Source: Arabidopsis thaliana
Taxonomy: Eukaryota; Streptophyta; Magnoliopsida; Brassicales; Brassicaceae
Length of the DNA: 64,000 nucleotides
Reading direction: 5' to 3'
NCBI RefSeq assembly: GCF_000001735.4
Contig: NC_003070.9
Location: 27,017,971 to 27,081,970, forward strand
In this document: positions 23,856 to 36,363 of the stretch, in pieces
Layout: each line of letters opens with the position of its first letter
Numbering within the stretch: the first letter of the stretch is position 1
Made by a program: the position numbers and the translations under genes
The notes under the pieces: model-generated
Told to the model about the DNA's origin: nothing
Seen by the model: only the letters and a program-made list of their open reading frames with translations
The model's database searches: none

Positions 23856-25929
23856 TTATTCTTATTTATTTAATAGAGATAATATATTCATTTGTTTATA
23901 AGTTTGTGACTGTAAATTTTGCATTAGCTATTCCATAATCTATTAGTTGCGGTTTTACAGTTGGCACGAGTGAAATGCATCAACCAGACTTGTCCATAGT
24001 TCAAATATATTTGTGTTAGTACTAGTAGCATTAAAATATGGACTACTCATGCAAATATAATTAAGTCAATAATTATTCATTTAAACTCGTATTCCACTAT
24101 GTTTCATACTAGTTGCGTAAGCTACTAACTACATTTATCGTCGTTATATACAAGGGACGAGCAAGGAAAATGGTCCACACATCTTCGCTTTGGAAACTGT
24201 ACAATTCAGTTAATAGTTTCGAACATGAACTTTTTTCCTCGCATCACAAAACAGTATGTGAATAAACAACAGAAACAGTGAATCATAAATTTTTAACTTA
24301 TCCATTTGCACGCAGATATGACTCATAACTCACAATGACTACTCGTTGTAATATCTCCAACTTTAATACCACTTGAAATCAGTGCCTTTCTCACATTTAT
24401 TTCTTCTCATTTCTGAGTATCGTTTCGGGATTCGCCGTAGAAAGGTCGACGACTTTATGATTCATTAAGTAGGTCAATAACTTTTCTTAATGTTGATAAG
24501 GTTTTGGATAAGTTTTCAACTTTTCTTGACTATTTGCATACTCTTAGTAACCACATAGTTCAATGTTTTTCTACATTGTTTAACTGATTACATGCTATTG
24601 GTCCTATATTGTAACTGTTTTACAAAAAAAAGAAATTATTAAATTATTTTACAGTATTAATAAGAGAAAACCATTATAACAATATGAACACAAACTATCA
24701 TAATACATGTCGTGGTCGAATATTTTCATTGTGTGTGAGGGTGGATTCGAATCAAAACATGGCATCACCTATATCGACCCTATAGATGTTTCCATGCTCT
24801 TTGAAACTATGATCATGCCGTTGGCCCTACCCTATTATCACCACCTACTCTACTATATGTATGTGGGGAAATTATCTGCACATCCACCGATATTCATCAT
24901 AAGTGGAAAATTACGATAATTGAATATGACGTCTGTAATTATTTTACTGATCGAAGCTTTTTTTGACAATAGAATTTATACTAATGCAGAAATCTGCAAC
25001 TATTTTTAGTAACCAGAATAAAAAGTTGCGCCATTGTGTGTGTGGGTCACTGTACATATCTAAACATTTTTTTTTATCTGATTTGTTTCTTTATTCTACT
25101 ATGTATAAAATTTTGTATACGCACATGCATAATACTTTTTTTTTCTTTTTCTTTTTTGGGTATGAAACATGCATAATATACTTTCTACCAAACGATTGTT
25201 GGTCATTCTCTCAAACTCCATTTGCCAAATTCTTCACGGCATTGTGTTCTGAAGTCGGCTACGTACACAAAGATCAATATGCAGAACCAAGTTGTGGTAG
25301 CGGCAAATTGTCCTGTGTGCATCTACACCAAAGATCCATTTAAGTTAGACTCAATTTTTTTTTATCTTTCTAGGATCCATTTACATTCAGATTGGGTCAT
25401 GTCTACTGAGGTTACATTTTTTGTAGAATTTTCTTCTAACTTACAAATCATCGTCACAAATTTAGGCGTTGTCAATATATGTATGTGTACAATGTATATA
25501 TATATATATATTATAAAAAAATATTCGATTAGTAGCCACCACACGGGTTAATTTGGACTTAATTAAAAATAAGTTACTCTATAAAGTGTCATAATAGTTT
25601 AAATCCAGACTCTAAACTCCTGATTCGCCCAAATCTAGAAGTGGCAAAGCAAAAGTTTGAACAAAATTCTAAGTAATTATTATAGTGGGAAGAGAAAGTG
25701 ACTCCTTTTTGAAATGATTTGCATTTGATGCAAATGATCGGAAGAAAGGTCGTAGTTATATATCTTATCCAGTAATTATGGTTTCCTCGTGTAATGCTCT
25801 AGTTTAATTTTTTAATTGGGAAACAATTGTGAGCTGAGCTTGAATAACGCCAGTGCAAACCCTTCCTTTTTTTTAACGTCCGGTGCAAACATTGACCCTA
25901 TATTAAGTTATTAACCAAGTAGTGGGAGA

Positions 25930-26035
25930 TCGCAGTCCCACTTGGCCCATGAACCAGTGTGTAAATCAAATATACCCTTTTACTGCAAAAGAAGAGGTTT
26001 TCCTATAAATTTTGTTTTATTCGAAACCCTAAACG
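25930..26035 (+). promoter_or_regulatory. Orphan promoter-like patch (site II, TATA, telo box)
   Basis: GGCCCA at about 25945-25950, CCTATAAATT near 26002-26011 and AAACCCTAAAC near 26023-26033 occur in the order typical of Arabidopsis promoters of ribosomal-protein and snoRNA genes. A 7-bp inverted repeat (AGTGGGA/TCCCACT) precedes them. No gene follows within 2 kb that I can support. Confidence 0.4.
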
Positions 26036-27903
26036 CTGAATACTATTTTTCTTATAATTAATTTTATTTAAGACTTTAAAAATAATAATTGAATTTCTGG
26101 TTTTATTCTCTCTGATTAGGAATAATTGGTATGTTATTTTAGTTTGTCTACCAAAAAAGTTTGGAACATATGATATTTCTAAACAGCAGGACAAAAAATA
26201 AATACATAGAGAACCATATTTGAAAGAGACAACACATGAGTAGACACATGAGTTGAGGTTGATGTTGATAATATCTACACTAACCTTATACTGTAATGTC
26301 AAGAGCGTGTTATTTGTTTTCGGTAATAGTTTGAGATTGTTTTGGGGAATGTACAAGAAATTTTTATAGTATTTCTATTTAAGCATTCAAATTCAACCTT
26401 TTTATACTAGTGCTGTGAATACTACTTTTAGCTCCGGCTGCTCAGCTTTTTATAAAGGAGCAGTATTAAATCTTAACTGTAATACTTTTTACTAATCAAT
26501 TAATTTCTATGACCACAATAAAACCGTGTTTACAAGCTTCTGACGTGTAAGTGAGTCATTTAAAATAATTAATGGGTAGTGGATTTCTTTTCGGCAAAAA
26601 AGAAAAACTGTGAGTAGGTGATTTAAATCGTCATCAAATCTAAATATTTACTTTTTGAGGTAAAGGCAAACTAAAATATTGCGGAATAAAATAGTTTGAG
26701 ATTGACAAATGAGAGACCATCTTAAGTCCAACTGATGACCCCATGACGCTACGAAAAGGTATGCCGTTTGCGTCAACGTCATACAAATAAAAACCTTCCA
26801 ATCAGAAAACAGACCAATTGGGCTTGATTTGCGATTTTAGTTATTGCGTGCCAAATATGTAAACTTATAGAGTTTTGGAACCAAATATGTTTTTTTCATG
26901 TGAAACCTTCACTTACACAGTTATACGAATGATATGCACATGAGAATCATTCATACTACTATTCTTTTGCCTTCCAAAAACGTAAATGTTTACGTAGTTA
27001 GATATTTCAACAAATATCACCATAGTATTGCATTTTATTCCAAACACATTCTAGACAATTATATATATATATATATAAGTTTACAACCATAAGGTTCGTA
27101 ATTGTTGTTTGGGTAAATTTTTACCCGTTTTATATAAACAGTCTTATGGATAACTGTTAACTGTTAAGAATATATTTTTAACAAAGACAGTGTTTTGTAT
27201 GATGGTAAATTTTAGAATTTAAGTGGTTCTCGATAGAAAACTATGATATGAAATATAAAAAGGAAAAAAAAAAGAAAGAAGAAGAAGGTATTATAGCTTG
27301 CAATAAAAAAAAAACCATTGGGTTTTGGGTTAATATTCTCTAGAATTTGATTATTTCCGCTACAATATTATTTATATATATCATGAATCACGAATGTTTT
27401 GTATTGAAATTTTGGAACTCCATTGAAAGTGTTCGGGGAAGGAATCTTCATATCTTTGATAAATTGTAGTTTATCTGTAATTTTAATTGTCTCGACAGCT
27501 ACAACACTCCAAACTTGGTTTATCATGTAGTAAGATTTTAAAATCTATTAATAGTCTTTATTTTCTTTTGTAGAATCACGTGAATCGTGATCCAACCAAT
27601 TGAATTTTTTATTCATCTATACTCGATATACGTTAGAATGTTTTGGTTTTTAGTACTTCTGTTGTTAATTGTTATTATGCAAGTTAGTTAGTTAATAGAA
27701 TAAAAATAGAATTAGTAGCATCACTAATTCAAAACGATAGGTTTATTATAAATGTAAAATTGAATCTTTGGATTACTCTCGCCAAACTTTTTTTTTTTTT
27801 TTGGCAAAACCACTAATAATAGGACACAATACTTGTTGAGTAGATTACCCATATGACTTATCCGTTTATAAACTAAAGATGTCCAATTTCCACGACACAA
27901 CAA

Positions 27904-27951
27904 ATATACAAGTGTTTGACAAAAAAAAAAAAAAAAAATATATATACAAGT
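27904..27951 (+). repeat. A-tract micro-insertion with direct repeats
   Basis: ATATACAAGT at 27904-27913 and again at 27942-27951 flank GTTTGAC followed by an A tract of about 18 and a short TA tail. Confidence 0.5.
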
Positions 27952-29304
27952 TAGTCGTTGAATTAGCTTTGAAAACTTTATAGTTAGTAAAAAAAAAAAC
28001 ATTTTATAAAACAGTTAAGTCCAAGCGTTCAAAATGAAGTCTGGCTACCCAAAACTAGAAAAGTAAAAATATATAGAAAGAAGTAAAAAAAAAAAAATTA
28101 GAAGTCAGCCATTTTATTAAAAAAAAAAGAATGACCACAGAAAAGTATAAAAATTATCAAATTTGATTGAACTTTAAATTTCTTGATTTTTTATATCCTT
28201 TAATTCTCCAAAACAAATACATATAGATATATACTTTTATTGTTGTGGTAGGGAAATAAATAGTACAAAAGAATTCTAATATTATATTAGTCAAGTGTGG
28301 TGTGCAAATCTACTACTGTGGAACCCATTTGTACTTTTGCTATTTACACTATTTTGTTACAAGAGAACGTCCTACTGAGATGAAATGGATCTTTAATAAT
28401 TGCCCGACATGTACATCGTTGTGTATAAATGCACCTTTGGATATTAAAACGTGGCTACTTTAAGGGATACATACATTCTTTCCTATTTATGCTACCTAGT
28501 ATAAATTAGAATCTTAGGATGTTTGAATAAATTATAATGTTTGAATAATAACCTTAGGATGTTGAATAACAACCCACACCATGTTGTATACTCTATGATT
28601 TTTTCTTTTTAATAAAAGTTCTTAGTCATTTTTTTAATGTATAAAAATTCTTAGTCATTTACCGACCATTCGATAAAAAACATCACGAACATCAATCTCT
28701 TTTTTTGTCAATCGAATAGCAAATCTCTTAAAACTAAAAAAAAAGAACAACAAAAACAAACTAGTGGGCTATGGATTTCCTCATGACCAAATAAACATGG
28801 TCCATCTTAAAAATCGTTTGGAAACTTGCCTTAATGCTCTTTGTTTTGTTGTTGCTGATAAAATTAAATATATTTTGTCTCTTTCGTGAATTTATTACTT
28901 TTGTCTTTCTAATTATCGTAGCATCGTATTCTGGAATCAGTAGACAATTTGTTACGTCATATTTTGAAACCCTAAAATATATTACTAAATATTATCCTTA
29001 ATTTATTTGTATAAGAGAATTCGTCAGTTAAACCAAAAATACGCGCAACGTCGGTAATTCAAGTTTTGTTTTTTCTCATCCACTATACTTCTACAAATCT
29101 ATGAACTATATATGAAGCGGTACAACATGTATAAAATTATACATGGTGACAGTACTATCTTACACTTTTGATCTCTAGATCTTTTTCTATTGATACTCTT
29201 TGTTAAAAAAAATAACTACCCAAGTTAGGTTGACGGTGCGACAGAAGAAAACAACAAAAATAAGTTGCGAATTACATAATAATTCGATTTAAATGATTGT
29301 TTCT

Positions 29305-29311
<7 letters not shown>

Positions 29312-29340
<29 letters not shown>
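29312..29340. repeat. (AT)n microsatellite
   Basis: A 29-bp AT dinucleotide run. Confidence 0.9.
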
Positions 29341-29345
<5 letters not shown>

Positions 29346-30525
29346 TTATGCAAACTCATATAAATAATTTTACGAGGACAAGATTGAATACAGATAAATT
29401 ATTAGTAAAGTCATTAAAAACCCGTGAAGAGTTTCAAGTGAAGACGAAAGAGGATAACGAAGTTGCTCACATTGCATGATAATTTATTTATTTTTGATTG
29501 ATTCAACTTGGTTTTGTAATGGTTCGATGAATCTAAAAAATAATGTTCACTCTAATCTAAGAAACTAAAAGCTAGTCAGCTTTGATTTTCACTTTCTAAA
29601 CAGATTATTTTAAAAAGTTGGTCGGCACAAATTTATTTTATAGTGTTGTAATTACCATAGTATTGTTCTTTCGGTAGTTATAGCAGATCATAAGAGTCTC
29701 TACAATTCACGTATTTTCACGTGTTCTAATATAGTTACATCGATCTATGGAGATTATAGCTAGATTTTATTTTTTAATTGTTTAGAGTTGAAAATGTAAG
29801 TATGTTAGGTTTTTTTTTTTTTGTTGTTCATAAAAAATATAAACTTTACTAAAAGATTTTAGAATTTGCAAGTGATTGTTTGTAAACGCAGATGGAGTTA
29901 AACAATCTAGCAGACACAAAATCCAATCAGCAACATGTTGGAGTTTATAAAAAACTTGCATTATGCAAAATTTCTGCATTGTGTGAAAATCTTACTGAGG
30001 TCTTCTCTAGATGCAGTAGTCCCTTAATCAACACGATACAATTGTATCTTCTTACAACCAAAGATTTATGGTTACATATCATAAAGTGATTTGAGGGTAA
30101 ATAGGTCACGCATCCGTCATGCTAGAACAACCGAGGACAATAATAGAATCGAAAAGGATATTGACTATCCATAAATAAAATGGGTAGATTATTTTTTTGT
30201 GAGTTAAACTTTCATATAAACGATATTATAAAAGCGAAATGAGATAGGGAAGAAAAGTCAGAGATGAGGAAGGAAGGGATGGGGAAAATCCGGCGGAATA
30301 ATGAGGACGAATCCATAGAACAAGTTGGCTAAAATCAGATTCAATTCAGACGCAACACTTCTTCTCACAGACATTGATAGAGTGATGGAGAGCGGCTTTG
30401 TTTTGTCTGTTTTGTTGTCCTTTTAAAAGTCAACCAAGTCGCTGCATGGTCCCACATCTCTATTTGTTTTGGAAACTAAAAAATAATTTCAGGGGGAAAA
30501 AAATGACAAATGCATTATATGTCAT

Positions 30526-30575
30526 AACTTATAACCACAACATTTTTTTTGTTAAGAACTTATAACCACAACATT
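30526..30575 (-). repeat. Micro-insertion flanked by a perfect 19-bp direct repeat
   Basis: AACTTATAACCACAACATT occurs at 30526-30544 and 30557-30575. The 12 bp between are, on the minus strand, CTTAACAAAAAA. Confidence 0.7.
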
Positions 30576-30817
30576 CATAATGAAAATATATTAATTCAAA
30601 TTATTTTATATAAATTACAATATTTCAAATGATAAGATTTTGAATATCAATAACTAGATATCTTTCTTGGATCTAATAATTTTCTTAAGGCAATATCAAT
30701 AAAAACCAGACCAACGTATGTCCGTGAGTAGGGTAGGTTACTAGGCTATTACCTACCATGTTCCTTCATTTCTACTCATCTTTGATCTCCAGTTGCACAA
30801 GTTGCCTCCAAGAGAAT

Positions 30818-30884
30818 GTGTGACGTTGTTTCCTTCTTTTTTTTTCTTTCTTTTTTTTTGTCTAAAGTGTGACGTTGTTTCCTT
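30818..30884 (-). repeat. Micro-insertion flanked by a perfect 18-bp direct repeat
   Basis: GTGTGACGTTGTTTCCTT occurs at 30818-30835 and 30867-30884. The 31 bp between read on the minus strand as TTTAGAC followed by an A-rich tail with two G interruptions. Confidence 0.7.
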
Positions 30885-33664
30885 TATTTATGAAAAATAA
30901 ACCTTTTTGCTGCCTACCGACCATTCCGTTTCTTTTTATTAGATTAAAATACTAAAAAATTACTCGAATATTTAGTATATTAAAACACTGGAAATTCACT
31001 CGAATATCTAAAATAATAAAATGATAAATGAATATAATTAATACCTATTAAACTTTTAATTGATTTAGTTTAATTTGTATTTTAAAATAACCTTTTTGCA
31101 AATATAAATCAAATTTAATTTTAACGATTGTTTTCTTATAAAATTTGATTATAAACGTATACTCAGGCCAAAATTACTGTAGAAGGCTAATTTCCCACGT
31201 TTCAGCAATTTTGGTAAAATTTCTCTTATTTTAGTTATTATCAAAACGACTGGAAAATGTAAACGATGGTAAAATAAATGTGATGCAGACATGCAGCCAA
31301 AATATCTATAAACCCAATCATTCACATGTATAAATTAGCAATTCATTGCTATATATACAGTTTTTTATTTTTTACGTTTTAAAACAAATTGTATTTTTGT
31401 GCCGTCTATAAATTAACCCTATGCATGAACTTTAACCCCAAGAAAAAAAAAAAACCATGCATGAACGGTCTCACGTTCTTTGCCTACAATTCACCTACAT
31501 TATCGTTGATGTTATTTTGAATAAATTATACAGACAATAATAATAGAAAATCCACGGAATATTATTTTGATGATAACATAAAAAGACAGAAGAATTGGGA
31601 ATCTGAGACCAAGAGTTGAAATAGAGTAAAGAACAACAGGAAAACAACAGAATATACAACTCAAGTCCATGCGATATTTCAATCTGTCAACTTAGAAGTG
31701 AGTACATCAAATATTAAACGCATATCAATACAAATTCAACTTCAATTATTTTGGCGATATATAGTTTAAACGGCTAGATTTAATAATCAGATAGGTCTTT
31801 TTGGAACAAATCGTAAGCTACAAATCTTCCTCCAACTTTTTCTTCTATTACTTTTATTATTTGTATTATTATAATCTTATAGAAATTTTGTGGTGCTTAT
31901 ATTATGTGGGCTGCATCAGTTAACTGTTTATACAACGATTTGAAAATTTATTTTTTATATGATTTATATATATTATACAATGTTTTTCAAACAACATGTA
32001 ATATATGTAGACTTAAATTCGAAGAATGACACTAATATAAAGTATAAACGATTATATTACACACACAAGTTCGAACTATATTTATTTAAAAACAATAATA
32101 TAATTTGTCAGTAAGTATGAAAATACAAGTCATTTTTGCTTTCGATACCAATACTTGGGTACTACTTTGTCTATAAAAGATATTGTAATTAATATTTATA
32201 ATGTTAATTATAAAAGATTATTCTGTTTAAAATGAGTTTATTGTTAATGTCTTGTGTGAGATGTAACTAGGGACTATGTCAGAGATTAAACTTTTCACAG
32301 AAAAAGAAGAAGAAGATAGTTGCTAGTCAATAGATAAACTAGATATATGAAATAAAAATAATTGGAAGATAAGCGTGTGAACAATTATAGTTGGAGTGTA
32401 ATTAACTAATTACTAATTAGAGAGGTCAATGAGTCAACAACTTCCCTCGTTACCTTTTTGACAATTATGCGCTCAAAACCAACAATGATGTCCAGTCTCG
32501 ATCGACTTCCTAATTACGCCACGCCATATGTCATATTTAATTATTACTTTTATAACTAAATTTAGTTGGCCTTAATGTTCATTGAAAATAAGTAAACCTT
32601 CTTTATAAGAAAAACTTTTGTGTTGTGCTGGTTTTGGAAGCTGTAGAAACCAAAATTGTAATTCCATTTATGAGTAGACAAACATTCTACCACAGATTAT
32701 TTTTCGTCTTTTTCGATTGTTAAGAGTTACGTTGAGTTGAAGTAGTTAAAAACTAGTAACTGTTTGAACATTAAACATGTTATGTGAAGCAAAACATAGA
32801 TATCGAATAGACTTATTCAACGAGATCTTAACGTGGTGCAGAGTGAAATATTTAATCGTTGTGCGACGAAGGCAGTTTTGAAATATTGTTATCTATTTTT
32901 TTTCTTGTTTATGTTTTTTCAGCTAATATTATTTTGGATGAAAAATCGAAAAGTATAAGCCGTTCTCTCTCTCTCTCTAAGAATGTTATTGTTAGCTAGC
33001 ATTCTCTTCGTTCTGTTTTTCTTTTACATTATTTTTATTGATCTCTTTTACACTTCTATAGTGTTCTAAATGATTAATATTGGATCTTCCAGTGATTAAT
33101 ATGTTGACTAATCTCATAGAATAATATGGTGAATAGTTGAACTTTAAAAGAAAATTAAGCAAAAATACTCATTGCCGAGTCATATTCAACTACGAGTGCA
33201 TAATGATGGGGCGAACCACGATCTCGTTAGGCTACAACAAACTATAATCCTCTCTTGGGGTCCCGATCCCCGACCCTATAATTTCGGGAAAAAAAATTAT
33301 AATTTCATTTTGACAAAACCTTTTGAATTTTAATAATTCATGTTACCTGTATTATTGTCATGTCCCTGAAACTATAAGGAAATGAATTGCATTGATCTAG
33401 TGTCCACTTTGTTTTGCGGGATACATTGATTTTATTTCATAAAGTGGATGTAATTTTTCTTTTACTTAATGAGTCATGAGTAAATAAATAAAAACGCTAC
33501 AAAAAGTGATGCAAATGTTTTGAACCTTGTTAATGATGTTTAATGCTGTATATTTGGCTAAGGTCATATAACATAACATTTGGTGATTTATAATGATTTA
33601 TATTTTGGTAACTAATTTCTCATGCATATATCACATATAGAAAGATATGTCTATATATATAGAA

Positions 33665-33666
<2 letters not shown>

Positions 33667-33702
<36 letters not shown>
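33667..33702. repeat. (AT)n microsatellite
   Basis: A 36-bp AT run. TATAGAAAGATAT occurs twice just before it. Confidence 0.95.
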
Positions 33703-33706
<4 letters not shown>

Positions 33707-36045
33707 ACTCCATTTGAGGGTATTTTCTGATAAAATATTTCATAGTCATTCACCTAACTAAGTTCCAGAATTTGGTTATCTACCTAATTGAATCTTGAAT
33801 TAAGATTGATTATTTATATATAAACGAAAAAGAGTACGTATCCTATGGATATTTCTATAATTCCAAAAGATAATTTAGGTGGCCTTAATAATTACTCTTG
33901 CTTCTTCTTCTTCTTTAATATTTTGTATATATTTTTCTGTCATTAATATTTTGAAATTATGTAATGTACCATATAAACTTTTGACATTATGTTTTCAGAT
34001 ATATTCTTCTGTGGTTACACTAATATTGATTTGTTTTCCGAAAGGCATTCAAAAAAAACAAACGAAAATAGAGAGAAAGTCGCCCTCGAAATATACGTTG
34101 CTTTTCTTTTCTTATGTGAAGAATAGCTTCTTCTTCTTTGTGTCTACTATAAACACTAATAATCTTTTTTTAATATGATTATTTTTATTTATTTTTGGGC
34201 AAAATGTTTTTTTAATATGATAGTATTACTATATATTTAGGTTGATCGGAAGTTATATCCTCTCTCATTGGCCTATTTTTGACTGTTATTTTCTCTATCC
34301 AAATATATCTATCAACATTGAATCCTGCCTTATTTTATCGATTCCCAAAACACAGCTTAACCAATTTGGTTTTATTTCAGTTAAGTTTTCGGTTCACAAC
34401 CAATATGTTGGAGTGTTACTAATCAGATAGACGGGTAAAATAAATTGTTTGCACAACCTATTCATATAGTTAAAATAAGCGAATAGAGAGATAATTGAAA
34501 CTACAGTGAAAATTAACAACAAATGGAACATACGTCCAAGTAGTTGAGACTTGAGGAGTAGAAAGACAACGTAAGGAGTTGACAAACATGTGAGCCATTT
34601 GAGACTAATTCACAGACAACTAAAATCCAAGAGTTATACTAGTAAATGCTTTGGTTATTTTAATATATTTTCAAGTCGTCTGCCCGTTGAAAACTGGAGA
34701 AAATGTATATAGAGTACTATTCAGCTCGAAGACAAAAATGTAGTGACTAAAATTAAAATGCTTAATTGGTCGGATAAACAATCCAAAATAAATGGGAAAT
34801 GAGTTTTGAGTTGCGATCGTATCTTGCATTACAAGAAGCAAATTTTAGGGTTAAAGTTTCTGTCACATAACTCCGTTACACAATTCGCTTAATTTTGGAT
34901 ATTTGACAGAAACTAATTAATATGTAAACTTTAATATATATATTGGATTTTAGGCAATTTAACAACTAATTAGTGGCGGACAAATACTGATTATTTTCCC
35001 TTTATATATATATATATATATAATTGAATGCTTCTATATTTGTTATTTTGTTGTCACAATGTTTTTTTTTTTAAAAAATTAAATTTGATATCCTTCAGTC
35101 CATCACTAGTTAACAACATTGCCAAAATATACTATCTTTTCGTCGAAAAAAAAACTCACCATACAAACTAAGTGATTTTTCAGTAGTTTGTGATCAATGC
35201 AAAAATGATAAAATTAATTTAATGTTTACAAAGCTGATGTTGGGTCGAAAGACTTGGACGTCAAGGATAACATTTGGTTCTAAAATATATGGACGTGAAA
35301 GATAGCATACCATCTTTGGGACTGTTCGGATAAGAATGTGTGTGCATTAGTTTTGGAAAGTGTTTGGCCACTCGGATCTTTTTGTGATAATCTCCAGACT
35401 ATGAATATTGCGGAAATATAATCCATGATCAGAGAATATTTGGCGATGCTTGATCCATGACCGTAATTGGAGCCGGATATGTTATGATTTGATCTACAAC
35501 TATTATTACGCTAGATAAGCCAATTAATTATGGTAGGTGATCGTGAATATAACTTCACTGTCCGAAAAAGAATAGTGTATATGTTGCCCTGAACCATCTA
35601 TCTCATTAGGTGCTATGAACTAGTGAGTTTTAAGTATAGAGGGTGCATATAAGTCGTTTTTCCATCTTAAATCAAAGACATTTCTTAGTATCTTCTAGAT
35701 ATTTCATTCTTTTAGTACCATATAAATTAGGGATTTGGACAATTCACAATTATTTATTTTAAACCAAACAAAATAATTGTTCTCCGATAATCAGATGTGA
35801 CTTATGTGATATAGTACATATAAATATACACACTGTTTAAATTTGTCTACCCAATCGGAATCATAGAAACTTTATTGTTTACCCAAACAAAACGGTACTG
35901 AATATCGGAACTTTTTTTATTAAAAAAAAACTGTGAGAGAGAAATTGAATCAACGTCCAAGTCACTTGATGCAAGAAAAAAGCGAAACCAATTAAATTCC
36001 CGTAAAAACAGAACACAAAAGAACAGGAGAGTTAATGTTCTAACT

Positions 36046-36185
36046 GACACGTGTCCCTACCTTGCCATACACTCACACAATTAAAATTTCTAACTCTGTC
36101 TCTTATCCGAAAAATAATCATCTCCAAGTGTAATAAGAAAATCAAAATAAAACTCTCATTTCTTCTTCTTCCTCGCCTATAAATA
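36046..36185 (+). promoter_or_regulatory. SUC1 core promoter (G-box and TATA)
   Basis: The perfect palindrome GACACGTGTC at 36046-36055 contains a CACGTG G-box (ABRE-like). TATAAATA lies at 36178-36185, 186 bp before the ATG. The same order and flanking words (CACTCACACAA, TTTCTAACT, CTCTTATC, CCTCGCCTATAAATACAACT) recur before SUC5, which supports function through duplication-conserved sequence. Confidence 0.7.
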
Positions 36186-36363
36186 CAACTCCATTCTCTC
36201 ATCTCCTACATCACAAAACAAAAACCTCACTTAAAAAAAAAAAACAGAAGACAGAAAAAAACAAAAAAAAAAAGAAAAAGAAAAATAAACAAATTTTCTT
36301 TTCTTTTTTTTCCTCTAAAGTTTCTATTTTGTCTATTCGTGTTTTTTTTTTTACTTCCTGATA

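Larger units (their letters stand above)
16926..36020. other. About 19 kb gene-poor, AT-rich intergenic region
   Basis: No frame here has a recognisable domain, conserved start or convincing splice structure. The longest open stretches are short and Lys/Ile/Phe-rich, as expected by chance in AT-rich DNA. It contains TA microsatellites, a TTGAA/TTCAA-rich patch (about 18500-18730), a diverged duplication (21289-21545 and 21759-21965), a promoter-like patch (about 25930-26035), a GC-richer island (33180-33290) and several micro-insertions described separately. The last kilobases are probably SUC1 upstream regulatory DNA. Confidence 0.6.

Noticed and set aside
23720..23938. 72-codon frame across the AT microsatellite
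   Set aside because: The middle is an Ile-Tyr repeat produced by the dinucleotide run.
25925..25975. GTCCCACTTGG as a second snRNA upstream element, about 31 bp before a TATA-like AAATATACC
   Set aside because: Only 9 of 11 consensus bases, and the sequence downstream matches no snRNA start I know.
28615..28660. TTCTTAGTCATTT repeated with an AT-rich spacer, as another micro-insertion
   Set aside because: The spacer has no clear A tract or TTTGAC-like end, so simple duplication is equally likely.
30440..30475. GTCCCACATCT resembling the snRNA upstream element
   Set aside because: One mismatch to the consensus, no TATA at the right distance and no snRNA sequence after it.
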